A stretch of DNA of 64,000 bases, taken from Meandrina meandrites (Eukaryota > Cnidaria > Anthozoa > Scleractinia > Meandrinidae). The notes beneath the pieces are model-generated. The model made no database searches. It was not told where the DNA came from and saw nothing but the letters and a program-made list of their open reading frames with translations. Below, piece by piece: positions 46,154-58,338 of this stretch (its first letter is position 1; each line of letters opens with the position of its first letter). The position numbers and the translations under genes were made by a program. The DNA is taken from NCBI GenBank assembly GCA_963693305.1, contig OY855914.1, positions 7,952,001 to 8,016,000 of the forward strand, read 5' to 3'.

Positions 46154-46234
46154 AAATTGGTCATGTTCCTTTGTTCCCCAAAATCCCTTGGAGACCCTCC
46201 GTACAAATGCGGATAACTTTGTTCTGTGGTAACA

Positions 46235-46371
46235 ATAAATGTTTCGTATCAGAGAAGGACCTGAAGGAGATCAACATGACCTGGTGCGAAGCCAAAAGAG
46301 CGGCTCAGAATCGACAGAAATGGAAAGCAATTGTGGAAGCCCTATGCCCCCCATGGGACAAAGAGGACTAG
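46235..46371 (+). pseudogene. LINE C-terminal fragment
   Basis: Plus-strand codons 'DLKEINMTWCEAKRAAQNRQ' then 'KWKAIVEALCPPW' and a stop. The pattern is that of the last residues of LINE proteins frequent in corals. Nothing upstream belongs to it. Confidence 0.5.
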
Positions 46372-46459
46372 ATCAGAAATTGCAATGTTTTAGATCCGTT
46401 AAGATAGGGAAACCACTCCCTTTCCCCCGTCATTATGTGAACCTGAAGTTTTGATCGCA

Positions 46460-47040
46460 TATGCATTACTAGATATGTAGCGCGTTGCGGTTAATGCTCG
46501 AACACACCGATCAAGGAAACGAATTCTACAACAAACACATGAAACGCTTGTTGGACGAGTACACTGATCATTATTCGACCGAAGGAGAGTCCAAAGCCTC
46601 CGTTTCAATCGCGCGCTGAAGGAACTCACCTACAATTACATGACGGACCACAACACCCCAAAGTACTCAGACGCTTTAAACGAACTAACGGACAGATACA
46701 ACCAACGCATACATTCAACACCCCAAAGTACTCAGACGCTTTACACGAACTAGCGGACAGATACCACCAACGCATACATTCAAGCATTCAAATGGCCCCC
46801 GCTGACGGGAACGACTACAATGCCGAGGTGGATTAGGAACGGTTGTACAAACCTACATTCCCGTTGAACCCTTACAGATTTCAATCGGAGGATTTCATCA
46901 GAACCACCAAGTTGCTGAGAAAGGAGAAGAAATGACGCGCGTTCGATTTCAAGAGTGCAAAGGGGGCGTGGACACGAGCCGTATACATTGGGGGAAGGTT
47001 CTTGGGTTCTGGACAATGTCCCGGACCCCTCCTAGCAAGG
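46460..47040 (+). pseudogene. Retroviral-type integrase (rve) remnant
   Basis: Broken frames contain 'HTDQGNEFYNKHMKRLLDEY' (second catalytic Asp region), the 'EGESKAS' region before the expected catalytic Glu, and 'DRYNQRIH' and 'MAPAD' blocks. Such integrases occur in Polinton/Maverick, Ginger and LTR elements; the closest match by eye is the type seen in Polinton- or Ginger-like elements. A 69-bp segment (46649-46786) is duplicated in tandem inside it. Dead copy with several stops. Confidence 0.6.
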
Positions 47041-47059
47041 AGCGCCTCTGGCGCTCGAT

Positions 47060-48036
47060 TGGCAATCGGGCCAGCAATGATACATAATAACCACTCTATG
47101 CAAAAAGGCTGGCAACGCCCCTGTACACGGTGGTGAACACGGACGGGGTGAATTATTGCACGCTAGAAGATTAGCAACGTCATAAGAAGCTAAGCTGCTC
47201 AGTATCGAGTCCATCTTCTTAAAAGGAACCTGGTTTAATCTCGGTTATTGTATCTGAATTACAATAAACTATACTGTAATATTGATGTCTCTTAGAATAA
47301 ACAATCTTTGGTCTACAAAATATATCTGTGAAAAAATACAATTATACGTACAAATATTAACAATTTGTTTTATTTTTTAGTTACTAATTATTGCTGTACC
47401 TACAAAATGTGTTCGATAACTACAACTTCTTTTAAAAATATCTTTTTTTAGTTCACAGAACGTCCAATATTGACTATCAACTATAATTTATGTCGTCCAG
47501 ACGACTTTTCTGTATTTGGTTCATTTGCTGGCAAATGATTCATAGATAGATAGACAGCACTATATATTTACAATAAATATCAATCTTCTAATCCAAAATA
47601 AATTTGCTATTCTAAATAATTTACTATTCTAATATAATAACTTACAATTTACTATTCTAAATCTAAAATTGTCAATTCATTTATTGTACACTGATTGCGA
47701 TTTCAAAGCGAAATTCATCAGTAAGGCCGTGAGGGGTAAAGGCAATGATTCCTCAGAAAGAAATTTTAATGAAACAGTTAATTCTTAAATGAAACAAACG
47801 AACGTAAATTTCTGTGGACGAGTGAAAAAGAGCTGGAGCTCTTGAATTGAAGAAGACGTAATTGCTCAGGTCACTGCACTTCAACATTAATCTGCTGAAA
47901 TAAGAAAAAAAAATTATTGTTAAAGTAACATACCAGACATGCAGAATCTACGTCACATCAGAGGAACAGAAAGTGGTTTATTCTTTAAAGCATATTTTTG
48001 CTTTTTTGACAAATACGAGTGACATGTAATGACACA
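47060..48036. other. Intergenic stretch downstream of the ROCO gene
   Basis: AT-rich, with 'tactattctaatataataac'-like local repeats near 47600-47660. No exon recognised. Confidence 0.45.
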
Positions 48037-48042
48037 TTTATT
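48037..48042 (-). terminator. Polyadenylation signal of the ROCO-GT-OTU gene
   Basis: AATAAA on the minus strand, 65 bases past the stop codon at 48107-48109. No better signal is nearer. Confidence 0.6.
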
Positions 48043-48106
48043 CATAACATCCGATATAAAAGGAGAAATATCTCAGTGAATTCAATACCTGGGAGACATG
48101 ACATGA

Positions 48107-48427
48107 TCAATATACATGACCAACAGACAGACCTACTGAGATGTACTGAGCTATACCTTGTATTGCAGGTTGAAGACTAACGTAGTGTAGCTCATGAACA
48201 TGCCCCAGTACAAGTGGCTTGGTACTGTCAACAGGACGATCTGGTCTGATAGTAAGGTCACCGTGATGTGGCAGACTGCTGATGACGTCAATGCATGTTT
48301 CATAGCAGTTTGCTGCAGCATAGAGAATCACGTGATCTCCCCAAGTGCCATCTTGCTGCATGTTTGTGAGGTAATCATCCCATGATCGATATCCATGGAC
48401 AAAGTTAAACAGATCTGTTCCATCCAG
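48107..48427 (-). CDS. ROCO-GT-OTU last exon: C-terminal half of OTU
   Basis: Phase 0, 106 codons and stop. Encodes 'FVHGYRSWDDYLTNM', 'DGTWGDHVILYAAANCY' and 'LVLGHVHELHYVSL'. WGDHV-L-A-AN is a typical OTU core, and the His of 'LHYVSL' fits the catalytic His. The protein ends 25 or so residues later. Confidence 0.85.
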   Translation of the reverse strand: MDGTDLFNFVHGYRSWDDYLTNMQQDGTWGDHVILYAAANCYETCIDVISSLPHHGDLTIRPDRPVDSTKPLVLGHVHELHYVSLQPAIQGIAQYISVGLSVGHVY

Positions 48428-51400
48428 CTGCAAGAGGATTAAAAAACAATTTTACTTGAAGTGGAATATACAGTAGAACGTCTATTAAGCGACCACCCTC
48501 GGGGAAATGGCAAGTGGCCACTTAATAGAGGTTGGCCGCTTATCAGAAATTAGAATAAGACCTTTTAGAAAGGTCGCGTTATTTCGATACAAAATGGCGT
48601 GAAAAGGAATCACAGAGTCAATATGAAGACAACAGTAAGCCTGTGTTTGAATGATTGTATCAGCCGTCACTTTCCTTTTAGACTCTGGTCTGTCCGAACT
48701 TGTTGAAAACAAAGCCAATCATCGTATATGACATTCTTGCTGACCGCTAAATAGGGGCGAAAACAATAGAAGAACGCTCATCGGGACGGCAGAAAGGTTG
48801 CCGCGGCCGCTTAATAGAGGTGGCCGCCTATAGCTGAAAGGGGTTTTATTTACAGTATTATACTGACAATAGTTTCGGGACTTTAGTAACCGGCCTGTAT
48901 CTACACTGCATTTACAAGCACCAGACTTACCATTTCTGGATTCTTCCTGAGGTACTGGACTATGGATTGTCTCAACTCTTTGTGCGAGGTTTTGATCCGT
49001 TTCACAAGGTCCAGTTGTTCTGATAATGCATAGAACATGCAATTGCCTGAACCTTGGTTCTCGGAAATCGTGAAGCCCTTCTCTGATGCAATCTTCTTTA
49101 ACTCCACTGATGGGTCAGTCTTACTGTTGAGCTTGCTTGCATTGTGTTGCATTTGCTGAAGTGTTTGGAACATTTTCTCAGGCAGATCTAAACAAAACAA
49201 ACTATTAATCTTTGGTATTTTCTAGGAAGAGGAGATGGAGTGGTAAGGAATTAAGGTACAGAAAAAGAGAGGAAAACTCTTATAAGCCATCCAATTAGCT
49301 GCAGAATTAATGCATCCATTTTCATATACAGACAAGCTCATGCATAAAGAATCTAAAGGAAATATAAAATCAATGGGGTGGGGGGGGGGGGGGGGGGGCA
49401 GTGGTCTAAACAGCTCCCACTACCTGTAGCTTTTACACTTGATACCTGCCCTTTTCCTTAGTTGTTCCTGCCTCTTTGTGCTATTTAAATTGCAAAATAC
49501 TACAAAATGGTTCAAACTTTTTCTAAATGTCCCCTGGTTCCATCCTCGGAGACCCAGGGGCAGTTAGTCTCCTGGTTCCCACCACCTTAGGAATCCTGCT
49601 TCCCAATCTCTCTTCTTCTGCCACCTGTATCCCTCCAACCCCAGCCCCACCCACCCCCCCCCCCCCCCTCCCACGCCACAACAAATGTAACCTGCTTGAA
49701 TACTTTGGGAAGTAATTTCTGTTGTAAGGAAAATCCTCACCTAGTTTAGAGAACGTCACATTGATGAACCACCAAATTCTCTTATCAATCAGTAACAAGA
49801 TTTAATATTCAGATCAAGGCTGATAAACCTACTGCCTTCTACTCAGTAGATTTTGTTCTATATTCATACAAATCAACAAGCAAACAATCATATCAGGATA
49901 ATGTTCTATTTAGTGTGTCACTATCAACCTGATATTTGTACTTGATTCCACTGTCAAAGCAATCTTAGTTTCTTTACATCAAGACTTCTAATGTATTTTC
50001 TGGAGAAGCACTGCTATGTAAAATGTATTCATGCATATATTTACCTGAGGGCAGGAGAGCCTCACTTCTCATCTCTTTGGTCACGGACCCTACAGAAGCT
50101 CTACACTGATCTGTAGCGATGAAAAAAGGAATTAATAAACTTTAATGGATTATGATCATTTTCACGAAATGACATCGACAAGAGTAAGGGGTACCATTCT
50201 ATTTGTCTAAATTAGAACATTTAATATCAAACAATTAGTATAAACTTAACTTAAAGTATTGAAGAATTCTACAAAAGCTAAAGTAATCCTTCTGGTCCTC
50301 TAGGGTAGCAGTTGTTATTCTTTTTAGACCTAAAGGCATTTTTTCTTTGGCTTCCTTTATTGTTGTCAAGCTAATCATGTGAGACCTTGCCAGAGCCTCT
50401 GCCTGACCCCAATCTTAAAAGCACTTAAGTACAAAATAGTTATGGGATTCTTGATAAGTTATAATTTGAAAATAAGCATTCAGCATACACACAGAGATTC
50501 AAAACTGTTGAATCACATACAGGACAGGGCGTGGTTGTTTTTGGAGCTTTACGGTAATATAATGTTTATGGGACTGGTCTCATCTTCTCCCTTCTTCTTT
50601 GAAATACAGTAGAACACCTATTAAGCAGCCACCCTCAGGCAAATACCAACTGCAGGCCGCTTAACAGAGGTTGGCCACTTTATAGGGGTTCGTCAGAAAT
50701 TAACATAATGCAATTCAGAAAGGTTATGTTTCTTCAATACAAAATAGCATGAAAAGGAATAACGGAATAACATGAAGACAAATATAAACCTGAGGTTTGA
50801 ATGATTTATCACGATCAGCCGTCACTTTCTTTCTTTGACTCCGGTCTGTCCGAGAATGTTGAAAACAAAACTAAACAACGTATACTACATTCTTGTTGGT
50901 CGCTAGATAGGGGTGAAAAAATTGGAAAACTTTCATTGGGACGGCAGAAAGCTGGCTGCAGCCGCTTTAAAGAGGTGATCCACCATTTTCTTATGATTAT
51001 GATTATGTCTTTGACTATGACTATGTTGCTTTTCTTTATAGCGGAAATCCGAAAATCATAACAACATCATCAGAAACATAATGATGCAGCTGGGTCATTG
51101 TGTTTTGGCCAATTAAATTCTAGGTCAAGTACTTTCAGGTCGGTTCATAAACACCAGACACATGCATTGGAATACCGTTCTTTGAGGTTTTAATTTCGGC
51201 TGTTCCCACTAGAACATAAGAAGCTTATGTTTATGTTTATGTTTAGGATAGGGGTTCGATTCTCAAAGCCCATAGTCTTTTCCAGCAGGTTATGACATTA
51301 ATTAATTATAAAAATATAACAATCAAGTGAAAGTCTTACCATGAACCAAATTCCACATCATTTTAACAAGGGATTCACATTGCTTCTCCCAGCTGTAGTT

Positions 51401-54400
51401 CTCTTTGTAACATGTCCGCAGCCTTTGAATCTCTTGAAGTCGCTCTGCTCTGTCTCTCAGACGGACAGCTCTGATTGCCTTAGCCCACTCTTTAGGGTCA
51501 GCAGAATCCACCACAAGTGGCTTGCCTAATTGCAAAATGCGCAGTGCATCTCCAAAACCTGAGTTACCACTCACAAGAATGGGAAGACCAGCAGACAAGG
51601 CCTCCAGTGCAGTCAGTCCAAATCCCTCTGTCCTGGATGGCATGATGGCAAGATCAGCCTCGCAAAACAATTCTTTCAATCTCTCCTTACTTTGCACAAA
51701 TTTTCGGACAATCAACTGATCTTTAGAGATTCCACTCTTCAGCAAGTTGTCTGCAACTTCCTCCTGTTTCCCATCAGGTGCGCCGACAAAGATCAGACGA
51801 TAAGATCTGTCTTTCAGTTCAACTATTGCTTTAGCAGCGATGTCATATCCTTTGAGACTGAAGTCTTCAGGATCCCCACGACCAAAGGTCAACACCTTAA
51901 ACTTGTCACTCTCATTTGTTGCTTGTTTTACATCTGAAAATTCACTGAATGTGCCTGGAGTCAACTGGATTACCTCTTGGTGTTTCTCGCATGAGCGTAG
52001 GTAAGAAGAGTAGGCCTCCGTCAACTTTGGACCAACTGCCACGACAAGATTTGCCATTTTACATAAGTCTACTTCAGTTCTATTCTTCTCTTCACCTTTG
52101 GAAATGGCTTTGGGATAGTCTTTGTGCATACCAAGTTCTTCAGGTGCAGTGTGCACTACTTGCACCCACTTACAACTGTGTGACTCTCTAATGACTTGGG
52201 CTTGTTTACCAAGCTTCCCTCCGTGACCCAGCACAATATCAATGCAAAGGTCTCTTGGTGGGAAGCTCAGCCATTCAAGGGGGTCAAAGCCGGGACGTCT
52301 CTCTGCTTCTCTAATGGCAACATTGTGACTTCTAGCAGCTCTCTTCTCTTCCTCAGAGCAAGCAAACTGTGGGACTAGGAGAGTGACTTCTACTTGGTTG
52401 TGTTTGGCCAATAATGTGGCAAGCTGTCTGTTTATGGTTGACAAGCCCCCCATAGATGAACTCCACTCACTGGCCAAGAGAGTTACTCTTAATGCTGTGT
52501 CAGACCTTCCTGGTCCACCTTGTGCTGGTACACCTTGAGATGTGTCAATGACTGTGGAAGAAGACAATTCCTGCAAAAAAGAACTACTACAATTAATGTT
52601 GAGTTTGAAATTTATGATGCAATAGCTCCCAATAGGCAACTTAGTCAACTAATTTTCTGTAGCTTGCAAGTGGTTATTTACACATCTGTTGGTAAATCAT
52701 TTTATGGCAAAAGTAACAAGGTAATCAAACTAGCCAAGATTCACAACTTTCAACTGGAGATTAATAATTTAACTTGTAAGAGATTTAGCATGCTAGGCCA
52801 TGTGCACCTGTAAGTAATCTAATAATAGTGTAATAGAACATAGGCCTCTTTTTGTAAACTAGATTTTGTTACATTTATAATTGTAATTATAAATCATGTA
52901 CCTCACTTGTTCTCTTCAAGAGCCATTTCTCAAGTCCATGGACAGTGTGTACTTTGTCAGAGACCTTCCTCCTACAGATCAGGGGTTGATCTTGTTTTAT
53001 TTCAAGAAGGTGGAAGCACTCCTCATCAACACACGAGACTTTTCCATGGTTAGCACACGCTTGACCACCCTGGTCTGTCCCTTGATGACAGTACGGGCAT
53101 ACTACACACCACTCATACTGCAGTCCAGTAAGGCATGGCAGCTCTTGCGACAGAGTTTGCAAAGTTCCTTCCACAAACCCACGCACAAGTGTAGCTAGTT
53201 CTTCTGAGGCCTCACCTGAAACCTGTTGGCTTTGTGTTCTTTGCCTAAGGAGGATCTTGACAAAACTCGTCTTGCAAATCAGAATGAAATCATGGATTTG
53301 TTTCCCGATAACAAACCATGCTCCATTTTGGTACAGCTTGGGTTCCCACGTGGGCCAAGACTTGCGTGTACAACACCATCGAATGGATCGCGACACAAGC
53401 TGTGAGAACAGACCATGAGGGACAAAGCCATGCACAAAGTGAAGATACAAAGAACAAGGATCAGTGTGCGATGGTTCCATTTTACAAAGCTCTTCAGGTG
53501 ATGACTTGAGTTGAGCTGGCACAAAGTACTTTTCTTCAGTTGGGGAGGCTGAGTATTTGGCGATCAAACCAAACTGCTCCATCATGTCCAAGATGTCATC
53601 TTTGATAACGCCTTGTTGAATGAACTTAGAAAAGACATGATCAACATGTTCCATGCTGAGGGTACCATCTCTCTCCAGTTCCTGCCAGAACTTGGAATGT
53701 ACAGGATCCTGAAAATTAGTCAGGAGAACAATCTCAATGACACTCACTGAGGATACTTTAATTTTATAGAAAGCCATTGCACAGCTCCCTCAAATTAAAT
53801 AGAGAAAGGTTTTTATGCCAATGTTAACCTGCGAGCAGGTCAACTTTTGGGTCATGCACAAGCTTTCATAAGTGCAGGAAGCAGGCCAATTCATTTTTGC
53901 ACCTTCCCTGCTCATGAGTGTGATCCGAATGTGAGCCAGGCTATGTCCATGTAAATGCTATAATATATAGCCATTAAATCACAGATTCTGCTACTTGCAC
54001 TCATTTTAACACATTCTGAGAGATTGTCCATTCTGTAACAGAGCTTCATAAAAGATGCCAAGCTTACTGAATGGTTCCAGTAAGTGTACCTGAACATATA
54101 TTACAATGTACTGACACATAATCCAAACATTGAAAAAATGCCAATAAATGCCAATAAATACACCAAGAAGCCCAAAAGTGTGACCACGTTTGTTGACATT
54201 CTTCACATTCTTTTGTGCAGTCATCATCCAATCAGAAGCCAAGGGCAGCTTGATTGGATTAAATCTGCATGAAAAAATGTGAATAAATTACAGTCAAACG
54301 CATTCAACCGTAGCCACCCAACAAAGTTTTTGACATCTTTTTGACAAGTTTTTGATTACTTTGATGAGATTTACGGCTTCCGGTTGCTTTAAACTGCCAA

Positions 54401-57400
54401 TCAGATGCCTTGAAAAATGGAAGGCGGGGTATCAACCGTTGCATGATTCGTCTTCAAACGTCAGAGTTTGAAAGGGTTTAAAACAACGCTTCGCACGAGC
54501 GATTATGCAAAAGTTCAACTGGCGATAAATGAATTGTATTCCGACAAAAATTTGGTCAAACTTAACTTTTCGCACAGGAAATATTTTCTGGGTTTGTAAA
54601 ACCAGTTGAAACTGAACGCTTCACAGATCGTTTGTATAAACCGTTGTGCAACCGGAAGCCATCAAACTAATCAAAAACTTGTCAAAAAGATGTCAAAAAC
54701 TTAGTCGGGTGGCTACAGTTCAGCGCGTTTGACTGTAAAAGTGGTCAAACTTCTGAGCTCCTTGTTATAAAATAACTTCATTATAATAAACGGCACACAA
54801 TGCATGCAGAAGCAATGACATTTCACAACGGGTCTTAAATAATTTTCAGAAATTTGTCAAAAAATTAACATTTATTTAATAAACGTAGCTGACAACTTCT
54901 GTATTGCATGATTGTTCAACAAAACTTGTGTTATCTTGTAGCATGACATCTGATATACGATATATTATACCAAGGTGGGGGGGGGGGGGGGGGGTTACTC
55001 GGGATTTCAAGTGACAGGGATGATCGAATGGGAGCAAAAATCAAGACCCCAAAAAAACCCTAGGGCTTCCAAGAAAACCCCCAAAAATCTCTGGACCAAA
55101 CATTCATCCCCCAAAAAATCCTTTGCTGAATTTCTGACCCTTAAAAACATTAGAAATTGAATGTTTGTGTTTGATTATTCATCGTATTATCTGAATAATC
55201 TTTTACTTCATCTGGTTTAACAACACTAGAGACACCCAAGAACACATAGCTTAGGTCAGTATTACCCCCAAAAGATCCCTACTTAATTCAAGCCACCCAA
55301 AAAAATACTTGCCACATTTTCCTACCCAAAAAAATCCCAGAATCGAAAATTTCAAACCCCAAAAAATCCTTCTATCATCCCCATCACTTGAAATCCTGAA
55401 TACCTTTCCTGGGATATTATACAAGGTCAAATGCTGTCTTGAAATTGTTTACACTGGCCCTGACAGGCCCTTCTGTTTTAAATGAATGTAAAGATTAGTG
55501 TTTACCAAATCTAATAGAACTCATCAAATAATTTGTCTCTTTCGTTTATACTTTGAATTAGTCCTTTCTAATCTAACTGCCTGGGAGTATTTTGCTTTGA
55601 GTTTTACACAGCGATTTATTTCTTTTCTACTGATGTTTATTTCTGTATTTAGGCCTATTGGGTTCTACAGATCAGTTGACCACACACAAGAGACAACAGA
55701 TCCTGTCCACTCACCCGATGACATTAAGCGATGACGTCATCACTTAAAAATTGGGAAATTTGATTTGGTGGTATATAATATCTGATGGACATGTCATGCA
55801 CAGACATCATCATCACTATGGCCTTTTGCAGCAAAATTGATTGTACCTGAGGCTTTTAGCCTGAATTTGAAAATTGCCTGTCCACCAGTTTATATCGGGC
55901 CAAGGGCCCCATCCCGCCAGGGGGGCTGGGGCCATGCAATTTTCAGCCAATAACAATCATTGATTGGACGTAAACATTAAAATGTGTCATTTTTGTGACC
56001 AAAAACTTGAAATGGATTGTACTTGCTTTTGCCTATACTATATAAACACATCAGTTGAGTGAACCCACCTCCATGCATCTTAACCACATCTGGAAACAAT
56101 AATCTTAATTTGCTACAAAACATTTAAAGTAAACATTTGGTATCGTTGGCTAGCAAAAGACACTGATCTTATTATATAAAATATATTTTTCCTACCATTT
56201 TATCAAAGTGTGGGATGGTTATCAGTTGCTTCAATAGGTCGATCAGCCACTGAGACTTAAGAACAACTGTCTTGCGGTGCTTGATAATCATACCAAGGTC
56301 ATGGTAGAAACTGATCATGGCGGCAAACTCATCTGCATCTTTCAGGAAGCACTCTTTCTTAGCATACTGCTGCAGTTGTTTCAGACTTCTGTAGAAAATG
56401 TGTTGAGCTACCAAAGCTTCAATGACCTTTTCAAACAAAAACCATCTAGAGAACAATCAGAGAAAATAGGTTGCATTACATCGCCCATTATTTCATGGTT
56501 GTTACAGTGAAAACAGCTCAAGCATTCTTATCAAGGTGACTTAATGAATTTGAATTCGTTTTTTTCACAAAAATATAACATGTACAGCAGGCAAGAAATA
56601 ATCTTCAAGAAGACATGTGTTTGTGAACACAGTTTAACATCTGATAAGAATTTGTACATCTTCCAACACAACAATGGGGCAGAGACATGCAAGGCTTTGT
56701 GTTCAGAAGATTGATTTTTAATTTCCTCAACAGCTTTCCAACTCAAAATTTTGGAGGGCTTACACATAGGATGGGAAAAACCTTCATTTAATAAACAAGT
56801 TAATCATGTTAATCTATCACTTTCATTTTAATCTTCCTTGTCTATTTTCACATTCTTCAATCCTTTTGTGTTTTCACACCATTGTATTTCAGTTATTCAT
56901 ATCCACGTTGTCATTCAGTAATTAATATTCTATTTTTTTGTATTTATATTTCACCAACTAGTGGTCTACTGTTGTTCCCAACTGAAGATACACAGAGGAC
57001 ATCTGAAACATTTAAATCTGTGTTTCTTCTTGAAGACTATTTCGCTTTTTGCTTTAATATTCCATTCTTGAATTGAGCAATTCACTGCTAAAAGAGCGAA
57101 ATCCAAACATTATGAAATCAACATTCTAGTTGTAAATACAGCTGCCACTTCAAGAAATATAGAAAAATATTAAACAGAGAATGAAATAGAATTTCTATAT
57201 TTAAAATTCATTAATTTGGCCTTGATAGAATGCTTTAGCTGTTTTTACTGTAAAATCATGTTGACCAATAAAATTGGAGTACTTTTCTCCTAAAGCTATC
57301 CAAAAACCTAACACTGCGAAAAAAAAGGCACGACATGTAAAATTCTGCCAGCCATGCAGCCTTCTGTATAGTTCATTTTTATAAAATATATAGCACTGTT

Positions 57401-58306
57401 AAATTTAACAATTATTTAGTTTACATGAAAACTAAAGGTGCAAAAGAAAATTGCAAAGCTTGACAACTGTGGAATATATCACCAAATATTTCCAGTTTTG
57501 GCTGTCTCACATGATGTGTTAACTTAATTAATAATGCACAAAAAAATATTTGAAGGGGCGTTATATATTTAATACTATATTATAATGTTTACCGGACTGG
57601 TATTTTCTCCCCCATGTATGGTCCCTGTCTTGACACCTCCATGATTCTGTCTCGCAGTTCTTGAATTCCATTGATGCGATTGGCCTCTTGCTCTTAAAAA
57701 ACAAGACAAGTATAATCATGTTCTCACACTTAATGCAGTACAATTTAACCTTTGGTTCAAATTTTATTTTCCTTAATTGTTTTATCGCATTGTCATACTT
57801 TGCCATAGTCATTTTTTAACAAAAGCTTAAATCCTGGTATACCAGATTGTTGTATATACCCTCTGATTGGTCAGTTTTGACACCTTTTGTCAATACTCAA
57901 GCGTCCTTGATCTTGATGAGAAATTTGATATGGCTGCGGTCAACAAGTCATAGCATAGCCTTCCAACCAGTCATAGCACCCCAGCCTTCAGAAACAAATG
58001 AGAAGCAAAGGTCAAAGGACCAAATTCAATACAGAGCGGCAAATGTACAAATGTCACGAACATAGGAGTCACGTGGTTCTGTCTGTTACCTCCATTTTAC
58101 TACGATCTAAACAACTTAAACCACAAGCTGCAAAATCTGCAGTCATGTTACGCGTGCCTGGCAGTGGTCTCGCCAGGGGCAGAAAGAGCTTTTGTTTAAT
58201 AGGCGTTCCTTCACTTCCTCGCCTCCTCCCCACTCCCCCCTCCCAGCATTTTTTGCTCACCATTTTTTTTATTTGTTTAACAATAGACAGTTTTTTACAA
58301 AAAAAA

Positions 58307-58338
<32 letters not shown>

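Noticed and set aside
51225..51270. tRNA B-box-like 'ggggttcgattctcaaagc'
   Set aside because: No A box at proper spacing and no stems; probably chance in an intron.
51340..52570. Bacterial contamination for the glycosyltransferase
   Set aside because: The exon has proper acceptor and donor sites and phase-matched eukaryotic neighbours on both sides.
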